Shown here: one piece after another, positions 7,701 to 15,782 of the stretch
Position numbering within the stretch: position 1 is the first letter of the stretch
Layout: each line of letters begins with the position of its first letter
NCBI RefSeq assembly: GCF_018531465.1
Contig: NZ_JAHDTF010000056.1
Span: 1 to 40,822 of the forward strand
Source of the DNA: Sphaerisporangium fuscum
GTDB lineage: Bacteria; Actinomycetota; Actinomycetes; Streptosporangiales; Streptosporangiaceae
DNA: 40,822 nt
Direction: 5' to 3'
The notes under the pieces: model-generated
Told to the model about the DNA's origin: nothing
The model's input: only the letters and a program-made list of their open reading frames with translations
Databases searched by the model: none
Position numbers and translations under genes: made by a program

Positions 7701-10700
7701 TAGGTGGTCGTGGTCCGGTAACCCTCGGTGTCCTCGCTCGTCACGGCGTCGCCGAAGCTGTTGTAGCCGGTGCGCGTCGTCGGTCTCACGTCGTACGGTG
7801 CGCCGCCCAGGTGCTCGACGGACACCGCCGGCGCCTTGGTCGTGGTGAGCCGGCCCGCCTCGTCATAGGTGTAGTCGGTCACCTTGCCGCGGGGATCGGT
7901 CATCGTCAGGGGGAGGCCGCGCTGGTCCCTGGTCCACGAGGTGGCGAGCCACCCGTCGCCGTTCAAGACCTTCCGCGAGAGGGGCCGGCCCATCGCGTCG
8001 AGACCGAACGTGGTCCACGAGTAGGCGCCGTCCTGCGCCTGGACCAGCGAGATCAGGTGGTCGTCGTCGTCATAGCCGTAGGTGGTCTTGCGCTTGATGC
8101 CGGACGGGTCCAGCAGGGCCTCGGTGATCCGGCCGGCGGCGTCGACGGTGTAGGCGGTCGTGCTCTTGCCGTTGCCCGTGACCCGCTGGACGAGGTCGCC
8201 CGCGCCGTCGTAGGTGTTCCGCTGGAGCGGGATGTCCCGGGTGGTTCCGTCGGCGTTGTGGAAGCCCTCGGCCCAGGCCGATTCGAGCAGGTCGTCGTCG
8301 TAGTAGTGGTACCGGGTGGTGCGCCCCATGGCGTCGGTGACCGTGGCCAGCCGCCCGGCGGGGTCGTAGGCGCGGGATTCGAGGACCAGTTCCTTGGGGG
8401 ACTCGCCGTCCAGCGGGTCGCCCACCCAGTTGGCCAGGCTGGTGGTCAGCAGCAGTCCGGTCGGCCCGTAGACGCGCCGGTGATCGGCGCCGGTGGCGTC
8501 CACGGTTCTGCTGAGGTTGCCGTAGGCGTCGTACCCGTAGACGGTGGTGTTGCCGGCGGCGTCCTTGACGGACGAGACGCGGTCGGCGGAGTCGTAGGTG
8601 TAGACCGTGGTGCGGGTGACGTCCTTGCCGGCGGGGTCCGTCCGGTCGACCTGGGTGACGTTGCCGTCGGCGTCGTAGGTGTAGATGACCCACGGCAGGT
8701 GCTTGACGCCGCCGATCACGTCCGTGGTGGCGGGGCCGACGGTTGCGGTGAGGTGGTTGAGGGCGTCGTACCCCATGGAGGTGGTGACGCCGTTCGGGAA
8801 GGCGTCGGAGACCTGGGTCGAGGAGGTGGGCCGGCCGGCGCCGTCGTAGTCGTACCTGGTGGTGAGCCCGGCCGGGTCCACGACCTGGGCGAGGTCGCCG
8901 TTCTGGCGGTACCCGTACCTGGTGGTCCTGCCGCCGGGGGTGGTCACGGAGGCGAGGAGCCCGCCGGGGACGGTGCCGCCGTCGACGGCGGCCTCGGTGC
9001 CGTCGGTGTAGGCGTACTTGGTGGTGCGACCGGTGGCGGAGCCGGCGACGGGTGGTGTGGTGACACTGAGCAGGTCGCCCGAGCTGTCGTAGGTGTAACC
9101 GGTGCGGTGCGCCGCGTCGTTCCCGGCGGTGGCCCGCGCGTCGAACGCGCCGGTGAGCTTGTCGTTCCGGGCGTCCAGCGGGTCCTTGGAGTTCAGGTAG
9201 TAGGTGAAGTAGGAGGTCTGGCAGGAGCGCGGTCCCCGGCAGGTCACCTTCATGACCGGGTTGCCCCGGTCGTCGTTGAACAGCTGGGTGGTGTGCCCGT
9301 CCGGGTCGGTCACCGAGGCCAGGTTGCCGTTGAGGTCGTAGCCGTAGCGCGTGGTGCCGCCCGAGGCGTCGTACAGCGAGGTCGGACGGCCGCCGTGCAG
9401 GGGGTCGAAGGTGTAGACGATGGGTTTGGTGCCGGGGTCGGTCGCGAGCACGGTGGTGGCGGGGATGCCGAACGTCGCGACGTCGTGGTAGTGCGCCTCG
9501 ATCGCGTCCGTGTTCAGGCCGCTCCAGTAGATCGCCACCTCGTCGAGGGTGCCGTTGAAGTGGCCCAGGATGTCCGAGGGCTTGGCGGGCCAGGCGCCCG
9601 CGATGAAGCCGGCGCCGGCGTAGACGTGGGTCTGCGCGATCGTGGACACCGGCCCCTTGGACCTGACCCCGACCTGGGAGCCGTCCAGCCAGAGCCACTG
9701 GGTGTCGCCGGAGGCCGTCAGGACGACGTGGTGCCAGCTCGCGTCGGTCACGGCCGAGCTCGTGGTGATCGGCGCGATCGCGGCGCCGTCCCAGAACTGG
9801 CCGCGCAGCCGGCCGTCCGTCCCGATGTACAGCGCGGGGGTGTAGTTCGCCTGCGGCCCGGCCGGGTCGGTGATGGCCTGGGCCTGGTAGGCGAGCAGGA
9901 CGCCGGGCTTGGCGGTCTTGAACCACAGTTCCGCCGACAGGTCGCCGCCCCCCTTGATCTCGCCGTCGGGGAGTTCCAGGTAGGAGGTGGAGCCGTTGAA
10001 CCCGGCCGCGGTGTCGCCGGTGGCCAGGAACATGGGCGCGGTCTGGTTCAGGGTGACGTTGTGGTAGGTCGCGTCGGTGTCGCGCCCGTCGCCGTACGCC
10101 GCGCTGGCCGCCCGGGTGCCGGAGTACTCGGCCAGGCGGTAGTACTCGCGCGGCCGGGCGCCCAGGACCGCGTTCGGGTAGTACGCGGCGTCGGCCTGCG
10201 TCTGGGCGAGGTGGACCCGCCACTGGCCGCCGCCCGCGTCGGTCACCGAGGCGACGCGGTCGTTCTGGGTGTCGTAGGCGAGTGTGGTCTGCAGCTTGCC
10301 CGAGGGCAGGTTGACCGTCTCGAGGCCGGCCGTGGGCTGCCCGGCGGCGTACTGGGCGGCGACGGCCGTGGGACCGAGCGGGTGGGTGTAGAAGGCGGGG
10401 TCGTCGATCTGGCCGGTGAAGTGGCCGCGCGCGTCGGCGGGCGCGGCGGGGCACCAGCCCGAGGTGGTCACGTAGCCCGCCCCGACGCTGGCGTACGGCA
10501 GGCGCGTCGCCATGATCTGCTTGGAGCGACTGGCCACGGGTGACCCGTCCACGTACAGGACCTGCCAGGTTCCGCTCGAGGTCAGCACCACGTGGTGCCA
10601 GGTCCCGTCGTTCACCGCCGCGGTCGACTTCATGGATCCGCAGCTGCCGTCGTCGGCCATCTGGCCGTACAGCCGCCCGTCGGTCCCGACGTAGAGCATC

Positions 10701-13700
10701 GGCAGGAAGCCCCAGGGGAGCGGGCCCCGGGAGTCCTCGAGCGTGTCCGACTGCGCGCCGTACAGCACGCCGGCCTTGGTGGTCTTGAACCACATCCCGA
10801 CGGCCGCGTAGGTGGTGTCGTCGGTGATGCTGTACGGCATGCGGAGGTAGGAGCTCGTGCCGTTGAACGTCGCCGAGCCGTCGGTGGTCCCGGCCGGGGC
10901 GCCCGCCGCGCCGTAGGCCAGGTTGACCGCCACGCCGTCGTCCTGGCCGGTGAACAGCCGCACCTCGTTGGCCGCGTCCTGGTGGAGCCGGTAGTACATC
11001 GCGGGGGCGGCGTCCACGACGGCCGTCCGGTAGTGCGACACCGATTTGTAGGTGTACTTCGTGCAGGACGTCGTCGTGCCCGGGGGACAGACACGGGCGA
11101 GCAGGCCGTAGAGGTAGGTGTAGGTCCAGGCGGGCGCTCCCTGCGCCGGGTCGGTGGCGACCGAGGTCACCAGCCCGCCGCTCCAGGTGAAGTAGAGGCC
11201 GCGGCCGCTGACCTTGTTCACGACCTTGGCGAGGGTGCCGTCGCCGTTGTAGGTGAGGTACTCGCCGTGCTGGTCGTCGTCGTAGATCGCGGTCAACCGG
11301 CCGTTCGGGTCGAACACGTACGCGCCGCCGGACCTGTCGCGGAGGAACCAGGCCAGGTCGGTCTTCACCAGACTGACCGACCGGCCCTCGGGCGGCGCGT
11401 ACGTGCCGTCGGGGTTGCGGCCGAAGCGCGCCTGCCGCCCGTCGGGGTAGGTGACCACGACGCTGCCCGTGAGGTCCTGGTCGGTGACGACCTTCATGTC
11501 GTAGGCGGTGGTCCAGCCCACGCCGAACATCCCCGGGCGGGAGTTCAGGCTGCTGTACGAGCGGGTGACCGCCAGCGCGGGACCGGCGGTGGTGAGGCTC
11601 GCGTCGGTGGTGGTGGCCGAGTACTGGCCGGTCAGCGGGTCGATGCCCTTGACGGCGGACGTGCCCGCGCCGTCGGAGACGTGCGAGGAGACCAGGGGCT
11701 GCGGCACGACGGTGCGGAACGTGCTCCAGGCGGTCGCCGGGCTGGAGCTCTTGCCGTCGGTGACCAGGGCGTCCCACATGTACTGCTCGCCCCACTTGAG
11801 CTTGCCCTGCGGCACCGTCCAGCTCGCGGTCTGCTCACCGGTGTTGGAATCGCCCTTCACCAGGCCGGTCGCAGGGCAGGTCCCGGGGGCGGACACCAGG
11901 CAGACGTTGAAGATGAAGTTCAGCGAACCGCCGGGCCACTCGTCCTGGTCATGGCCGGTGACCGTGAACTCCGGCGTCAGTGTGGACTCCACGTACCCGC
12001 TGCCCGGCCACATCGAGTCGATCTGGGGCGGCACGTCGGCCACGGTCAGGCTCACGCACCAGACGGGCACCCCCCAGTCGGAGAAGTATTGCCCGTTCGT
12101 CACCATGTCCCAGCAGATCTCGTACGAGCCTGGGTTCAGCGGGTCGATCGTGGCGCTCAGCTTCGCCGAGCCGTTGTTGCCGATCGTGCCGGGCAGGCCG
12201 GCGGCCGCGGTGGAGCCGCCCACGAAGGCGCCGCCGGTCGTGTACACCTTGTAGCCCAGCTTCACCGTGCCGGCGGGCCAGGAGTTCATCCCGTTGTTGA
12301 TCACCGTGACGGGGAGCCTGCCGAAGCCGTTGGCCGTCACAGGCGGGTCGATCGCGGCGCCGGAGTCGATCACGTAGAGCGCCCGCCAGGGGGTGTAGTC
12401 CACCTGGAGGTACGGCGGATTGGCCGAGTCGGCGCTGGCGAACTCCTTGAAGCCGTCGGCGGTCAGCGCCAGGCCGAAATTGCCCGCGCCGTTTGCCCAG
12501 TCCGACAGGGTGGACAGGCCCGTGCTGTTGATCCCGATCCACGCCCAGGCGGCGCCGCCGCAGGTGACGCCGCCGGTGAAGGCGGCCGAACCCCAGGTGT
12601 CGCCGAGCGTCACGCCGGGATAGGAGGCGATCGTGCCGACGTTCCAGCTGCTGGTGATGGCCTTCACCGTGACGGGGTTGGCCGAGCAGGAGTTCGACAG
12701 GGTGTTGTAGAGGAAGAGCGCCGCGCCCGTCACGTAGGCATGGGGGATCTGGGAGGCGAGGTTGAAGTTGATGTAGGCGTTGTTGCGCTTGGTGCCGTCC
12801 TGGGAGCCGACCAGGAGCTGGTCGCTGCCGGAATGGTTGGCGCCGGAGTGATTGTCGACGTAGGTGTCGGAGGCGGCGTTGCTGGTGGTGCGCACGTAGG
12901 AGGACGGGTCGACGACGACCGGGAACGCGCGGTCCTTCGCGTGGAGCCACTTCTGGTCGGCGCTGACGCGCAGGACGCCGCCGGCGAGGGTGTAGCGGAC
13001 CGCGTCGGAGCGGGCGCCCTTGGCGTCGCGCATGAATCCGGGGGGGACGGTGATCCGGGCGGCGCCGTGCTCGTCGGCGAACTCCACCCCCTGGGCCGAG
13101 CTCCGCGGGGTCAGGCCCTCGGCCTGGAAGGAGAAGTCCCAGGGGCCGGTCGCGGCCTGGCGCGAGGTCAGGACGAGCGACTCCTTGAAGCCGTTCCAGG
13201 TGGTCTCGACCTCGACATCCGTCCCGGGCAGCGCTCCGCTGTATTTAGCGATATTTCCGGAGATATTGGCTTTGGCGCTTTTTGTCGCCGGGAGGGCGAA
13301 GGACAGGCTGTGTTCCCCGTCCAGGGTGAGCGATTCGAACCTGGGGTCGGCGGCGTCGTCGGCCACCTCGATCCCCACGTCGTTGGCCGCCTGGCGCCAG
13401 CGCCCGCCCGCGCTGGTCAGGTTCAGGTCGATGTCCGCCCACTCCCCGGCGGCCGTCCGGTAGCGCACCGGCCTGGAGTACGTGCGCACCGTGTAGGTGT
13501 GGTCGGCATTCTGGAAGACCCTGGACGTCGCGTCACCCAGCTTGGGCGCCACCCGGCTCTGCCCGGCGTCGAACCCCCGCACCTCCCCGTTGCCGGGTCT
13601 GCCGCTCGCCGCGCCCACCTTCTGCGGTGGGTTCGACAGACGGGAGACGGGCCTGGGCGGCTTCGGCTCCTCCCGGGGCGCGGTCCCCTTGGGCGGCTTG

Positions 13701-13903
13701 GCGGCGGCCCGTTCCGGCGTCTCGGCCCGCGCCCGGGTCGCGTCCGCCGTCACCTGGTGGGCGCGGCCGGCCGCCGAGCCCAGCCGTTGCCCGGGGAGCG
13801 TGGCCTCCTTGGGGGCCGCGTAGGCTCCCTGGCCCGCGACGTTGATGACAAGGGTGACCACCGTCAGTGCCGCGCACAGACGGGTGCCCCAGCGATTCCT
13901 CAT
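4226..13903 (-). CDS. Giant secreted RHS/YD-repeat polymorphic toxin, putative ADP-ribosyltransferase tip
   Basis: 3225 residues. The ATG at 13903 has GGAGGT four bases upstream and is followed by a Sec signal peptide (MRNRWGTRLCAALTVVTLVI..., cleavage near AYA-AP), so the 23 upstream codons are not used. Order of parts: signal; low-complexity Lys/Pro segment to about 120; a beta-rich adhesin-like region with DNRLRE-type domain (about 335-500); two Ig/FN3-like domains (505-735); DUF6531-like start of the RHS shell (from about 740, GIDPLTGQYS); LamG domain 1 (about 970-1168); LamG domain 2 (about 1281-1474); long YD-repeat array (about 1490-2675); RHS core signature (YDPGTGAFSSRD, about 2760, and DPTGHLY, about 2800); a hydrophobic segment near 2845-2860; a Pro-rich linker; and a unique tip, about 3040-3225. 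The tip has WRF, SPFISLAES and a KETEV segment in the order expected for the R-S-ExE sites of ADP-ribosyltransferases; this is inference. No candidate immunity gene follows. Confidence 0.9.
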   Translation of the reverse strand: MRNRWGTRLCAALTVVTLVINVAGQGAYAAPKEATLPGQRLGSAAGRAHQVTADATRARAETPERAAAKPPKGTAPREEPKPPRPVSRLSNPPQKVGAASGRPGNGEVRGFDAGQSRVAPKLGDATSRVFQNADHTYTVRTYSRPVRYRTAAGEWADIDLNLTSAGGRWRQAANDVGIEVADDAADPRFESLTLDGEHSLSFALPATKSAKANISGNIAKYSGALPGTDVEVETTWNGFKESLVLTSRQAATGPWDFSFQAEGLTPRSSAQGVEFADEHGAARITVPPGFMRDAKGARSDAVRYTLAGGVLRVSADQKWLHAKDRAFPVVVDPSSYVRTTSNAASDTYVDNHSGANHSGSDQLLVGSQDGTKRNNAYINFNLASQIPHAYVTGAALFLYNTLSNSCSANPVTVKAITSSWNVGTIASYPGVTLGDTWGSAAFTGGVTCGGAAWAWIGINSTGLSTLSDWANGAGNFGLALTADGFKEFASADSANPPYLQVDYTPWRALYVIDSGAAIDPPVTANGFGRLPVTVINNGMNSWPAGTVKLGYKVYTTGGAFVGGSTAAAGLPGTIGNNGSAKLSATIDPLNPGSYEICWDMVTNGQYFSDWGVPVWCVSLTVADVPPQIDSMWPGSGYVESTLTPEFTVTGHDQDEWPGGSLNFIFNVCLVSAPGTCPATGLVKGDSNTGEQTASWTVPQGKLKWGEQYMWDALVTDGKSSSPATAWSTFRTVVPQPLVSSHVSDGAGTSAVKGIDPLTGQYSATTTDASLTTAGPALAVTRSYSSLNSRPGMFGVGWTTAYDMKVVTDQDLTGSVVVTYPDGRQARFGRNPDGTYAPPEGRSVSLVKTDLAWFLRDRSGGAYVFDPNGRLTAIYDDDQHGEYLTYNGDGTLAKVVNKVSGRGLYFTWSGGLVTSVATDPAQGAPAWTYTYLYGLLARVCPPGTTTSCTKYTYKSVSHYRTAVVDAAPAMYYRLHQDAANEVRLFTGQDDGVAVNLAYGAAGAPAGTTDGSATFNGTSSYLRMPYSITDDTTYAAVGMWFKTTKAGVLYGAQSDTLEDSRGPLPWGFLPMLYVGTDGRLYGQMADDGSCGSMKSTAAVNDGTWHHVVLTSSGTWQVLYVDGSPVASRSKQIMATRLPYASVGAGYVTTSGWCPAAPADARGHFTGQIDDPAFYTHPLGPTAVAAQYAAGQPTAGLETVNLPSGKLQTTLAYDTQNDRVASVTDAGGGQWRVHLAQTQADAAYYPNAVLGARPREYYRLAEYSGTRAASAAYGDGRDTDATYHNVTLNQTAPMFLATGDTAAGFNGSTSYLELPDGEIKGGGDLSAELWFKTAKPGVLLAYQAQAITDPAGPQANYTPALYIGTDGRLRGQFWDGAAIAPITTSSAVTDASWHHVVLTASGDTQWLWLDGSQVGVRSKGPVSTIAQTHVYAGAGFIAGAWPAKPSDILGHFNGTLDEVAIYWSGLNTDAIEAHYHDVATFGIPATTVLATDPGTKPIVYTFDPLHGGRPTSLYDASGGTTRYGYDLNGNLASVTDPDGHTTQLFNDDRGNPVMKVTCRGPRSCQTSYFTYYLNSKDPLDARNDKLTGAFDARATAGNDAAHRTGYTYDSSGDLLSVTTPPVAGSATGRTTKYAYTDGTEAAVDGGTVPGGLLASVTTPGGRTTRYGYRQNGDLAQVVDPAGLTTRYDYDGAGRPTSSTQVSDAFPNGVTTSMGYDALNHLTATVGPATTDVIGGVKHLPWVIYTYDADGNVTQVDRTDPAGKDVTRTTVYTYDSADRVSSVKDAAGNTTVYGYDAYGNLSRTVDATGADHRRVYGPTGLLLTTSLANWVGDPLDGESPKELVLESRAYDPAGRLATVTDAMGRTTRYHYYDDDLLESAWAEGFHNADGTTRDIPLQRNTYDGAGDLVQRVTGNGKSTTAYTVDAAGRITEALLDPSGIKRKTTYGYDDDDHLISLVQAQDGAYSWTTFGLDAMGRPLSRKVLNGDGWLATSWTRDQRGLPLTMTDPRGKVTDYTYDEAGRLTTTKAPAVSVEHLGGAPYDVRPTTRTGYNSFGDAVTSEDTEGYRTTTTYDGMSRPLVVTLPPYTQLGAGATVTGSSTTKYDELGRVTSVTDALGHGETYTYDQLGDVVAATDAAGGRSRSGFDAAGEWIWTRDQAGRVTGATYDDLGRRVSSTVIDRTPASAGYTTGYEYDDAGNLTYVTMPSGARTQFGYNAAGEVVADVDPLTRAHWYTRDHAGRVTKVLNPDGTSRTLTFDGAGRATAAADLDASGGRLRSTTVEYDAGGNPITVDTPGGGVTTYEYDALNRLTGQHEKTTSTHTITTSFGYDAAGNRTRFTDGDGEATVYAYNPWNLQVAMLVPATASYTSVADRRTITDYDAAGRPVKVTRPGGVTVVRAFDELNRLTGETGAGAETATTAHSFGYDAVGRLTSAGDDTFGYDDRDHLVSTAGPSGTASFTYDADGRMRTRTDRAGTATYGYDGGGRLSTVRDPLTGGTATYSYDTMDQLKTVDYGGITRSFEYDALHRPTSDTLRTTAGVVPAAIAYGYDDAGRLAGKTTTGTAGAAANTYGYDLAGRLTSWNSVGYEYDDAGNRTKAGTTVAVYDARDQLVSDGSASYAYSARGTLRSRTPAGGSASATSYDAFDRMITDGAATYAYDGLDRLASAAGTAFSYSGLGNTPAAAGAETYGRDPAGGVVSVAGLYAYTDRHGDLTATFTGAGALADSAAYDPYGKVVASSGTKRGIGYQGGWTDPGTGKVNMAARWYDPGTGAFSSRDTLEVNPVPSANGNRFAYAGGDPVDHVDPTGHLYCNVECEIRLLGEVLLNGGEASAGEAAAAARSMRVCGRFMISCIVAGALLMMLGGRPATSTDIGNDFDTSPWSAPCDCGTGTSSPRNPGKARFAGGFSLSEEPVRVKLPPPPPPTPQQLADKAAKTRATRPGPIDHDRLPGPAGTSLTDALDKGLNHSVDNAIGKILDRVGVAFTPIEAGAGDGQPNGGLDPAPHVVGGCSGVFGADAMQECRVDPGPGVPPDPEVQLDPCRGVTGVGASCGEDELDPEAARYGGGYGQWRVGEEDAEWVTLWRFADKRTFEAVVPKLWLGPADVLQEELRFFRGNGDTAYLEWRGQQHMTGRGLDRSPFISLAESFTVASYSPDPDLKNIVRNAPHLGLFRVPVTKLYFPSRFNELSSKETEVLYFGLGLEKYLVTWFDNPLHGYPGRPDDDDFSYDDPW
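5880..9420 (-). repeat. YD-repeat coding array
   Basis: Dozens of degenerate repeats of roughly 60-75 bases encode the pattern G-x-x-x-x-x-Y-x-Y-D-x-x-G-R-L/N, seen on the plus strand as recurring GTCGTAGxCGTA. They build the beta-spiral shell that encloses the toxin in RHS proteins. The regular codon phase keeps other frames open for kilobases, which produces spurious antisense open frames. Confidence 0.85.
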
Positions 13904-13947
13904 GCCGACCTCCGGCGGCGACCGTAACCGCGGCCCCGTCCGTCCCA

Positions 13948-13961
13948 CATCCGTACGGATG
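13948..13961. promoter_or_regulatory. 14-bp perfect palindrome between RHS and LAL genes
   Basis: CATCCGTACGGATG is self-complementary. It lies 44 bases upstream of the RHS start and about 72 bases upstream of the divergent LAL start, in the 129-base shared upstream region. A dimeric regulator could bind here and control the RHS gene. No clear sigma-type hexamers were identified. Confidence 0.4.
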
Positions 13962-14902
13962 ACGTGGATCATGGGCGTCCGGCGGCTCCCGGATAGGTAT
14001 GAGATCCACTACGAGTCAGGTACTGTCGCCTCGTGCTGCACGGACGCATCGCGGAGCAGGCAAGGATCACACGACTTCTCGCTGGTGAGAGCGGCGCCCT
14101 GGTGGTACGCGGGGAAGCCGGGGCGGGCAAGAGCGCGTTGCTCGACTTCGCGGCCGAGATCGCGGGTGATCGAATCGTGCTCCGCGCCTGCGGCGTCCCG
14201 GACGAGACCCACCTCCCGTACAGCGGCCTGCACATGCTGCTGGCCACCACCCGCCCGCACTGGAGGCACCTGCCCGCCCCGCAGCGCGACGTCCTCGGCC
14301 ACCTGGGCGAGCAGCCGGACGGCCCACCGGCCCCGGTGCCCGGCGACCGCGCGTCCGGCGAACCCGCCCGGCCGCCCTCGCCGCACCTGCCCGTCTGGGA
14401 CCTCCTGCGCCACCTGGCAGGGAGGCGGCCCGTGCTCTGCCTGATCGACGACGCGCACTGGCTGGACCGGGAGAGCTCGGCCGTCCTGTCCTTCTGCGTC
14501 CGCCGCCTCGCCGCCGCCCGCGTGGTGATCCTCTCGGCCGCCGAGGGCGAACTTCCCGCCCTGCAGGGGGGCGACGAGATGGATCTGCCGGGTGTCGACA
14601 GGCAGGCGGCGCTGGACATCGTCGCCGAGTGCGGGCCGGGGATCGTCCCGCAGGTGCGTGAGCGGATCGTCGGCGACGCCTGCGGCAATCCGCTGGCGCT
14701 GCGCGAGCTGGCCGCGGGGGCCGGCCCCGCGCAGGCCGAGGGCAGGCTGTCGCCTCTGGGCCTCTACACCGGCTGGCGCGCACGGTCGCGGCGGGCCGAC
14801 CAGCTGTACGGCGAGCGCTTACGCTCGCTGCCCGAGCGGACCCGCGTCCTCCTCCTGCTGGCCGCCGCCGACCCGGCGGCCTCCCTGCCCGAACTTCTCA
14901 CC

Positions 14903-15010
14903 GCCGCCGGGTCGATCCCGGCCTCTCGCCCGGCGCTTCCCGCCGCCGGGTCGGTCCCGGTCTGTTGGCCGGAGCTTCCCGTCGCCGGGTCGGTCCCGGC
15001 CTCCCGGCCT
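14903..15010 (+). repeat. 39-bp tandem repeat inside the LAL gene
   Basis: Almost three copies of a 39-base unit begin at 14903, 14942 and 14981. Each encodes AAGS-[IV]-P-x-x-x-P-x-L-P or a close variant. The unit length is a multiple of three, so copy changes would keep frame. It inserts a Pro/Ala linker between the ATPase and helical regions. Confidence 0.75.
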
Positions 15011-15636
15011 CTCGCCGCCGGCGGGGCGACGCTGGCCGATCTGGAGCCCGCCGAGACCGCACAGCTGGTCGAGGTGCGGCCCGCCGGGCTCATCCCCCGG
15101 CACTTGCTGGTCCTCGTCGCCGCCTACCAGTCCGCGCCGGTCTTCGCCCGTGCCGCCGCGCACCGGGCCCTGGCCGAGGCGTCGCCCGAGCGGCGGGCCT
15201 GGCATCTCGCCGCCGCCGCACTGGCGCCGGACGAGGAGATCGCGCGCGAGCTGGAGGCCATCGCGACGGCGTCGGCGCTGGAACGCGCTGCCGAGCTGAC
15301 CGCCGCCCCCGAACCCCGGGCCCGGCGCTACGCCGCCGCCGCGCTCGCCGCATCCGACGCCGGCCAGCTGCGCCGGGCGGCGGACCTGGCGGTCCGCGCC
15401 ACGGAGCTGAGCGCGGAACCCGCGACCCTGGCCTCGGCCGCCCGCGTGCTGGCCACCGTGGAGTCCGAGGTCGGCTCGCCGGCCAGGGCCGCGCGGATGC
15501 TGCTGGACTCGGCGGCCGGGATAGGGGAGGACGACCCCGCCACCGCCATCGCGATGATCGCCGACGCGGTCCGCCTGTCCGGCTACAGCGGCGACAAGGG
15601 GCTCGCCGCTCAGATCGCCGCCGCCGTCCGGCCGGC

Positions 15637-15782
15637 GCCGGAGGGTTCACCGGTACTTTCGCAGCCGGCGCCGGAGGCTTCGCGCGTTCTCTCGCCCCAG
15701 GTGGAGCCGGGGGGTCCGCCGGACCCTCGGCAGGCGGCGCCGGAGGGTGCGCCGTTCCCTCGCGGGGGGCGGGGCCAGGGGG
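15637..15782 (+). repeat. Degenerate GGCGCCGGAGG repeats and G-runs at the frameshift
   Basis: Imperfect 33-36-base units carrying GGCGCCGGAGG encode PAPEGSPVLSQ, PAPEASRVLSP and APEGAPFPRG. Runs of six G (15709-15714 and 15764-15769) and five G (15778-15782) follow or lie within them. The reading frame of the LAL gene changes in this stretch, and such runs are typical places for single-base loss in replication or sequencing. Confidence 0.7.

Noticed and set aside
5495..10543. 1682-codon open frame on the plus strand
   Set aside because: It is antisense to the YD repeats of the RHS gene; the repeated codon pattern and high GC keep the frame open. Its Arg/Gly/Val composition is not protein-like.
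8070..11795. 1241-codon minus-strand frame and 1111-codon plus-strand frame (10592-13927) over the RHS gene
   Set aside because: Both overlap the well-supported RHS protein in other frames, have Arg/Pro/Gly-rich composition and no domain.
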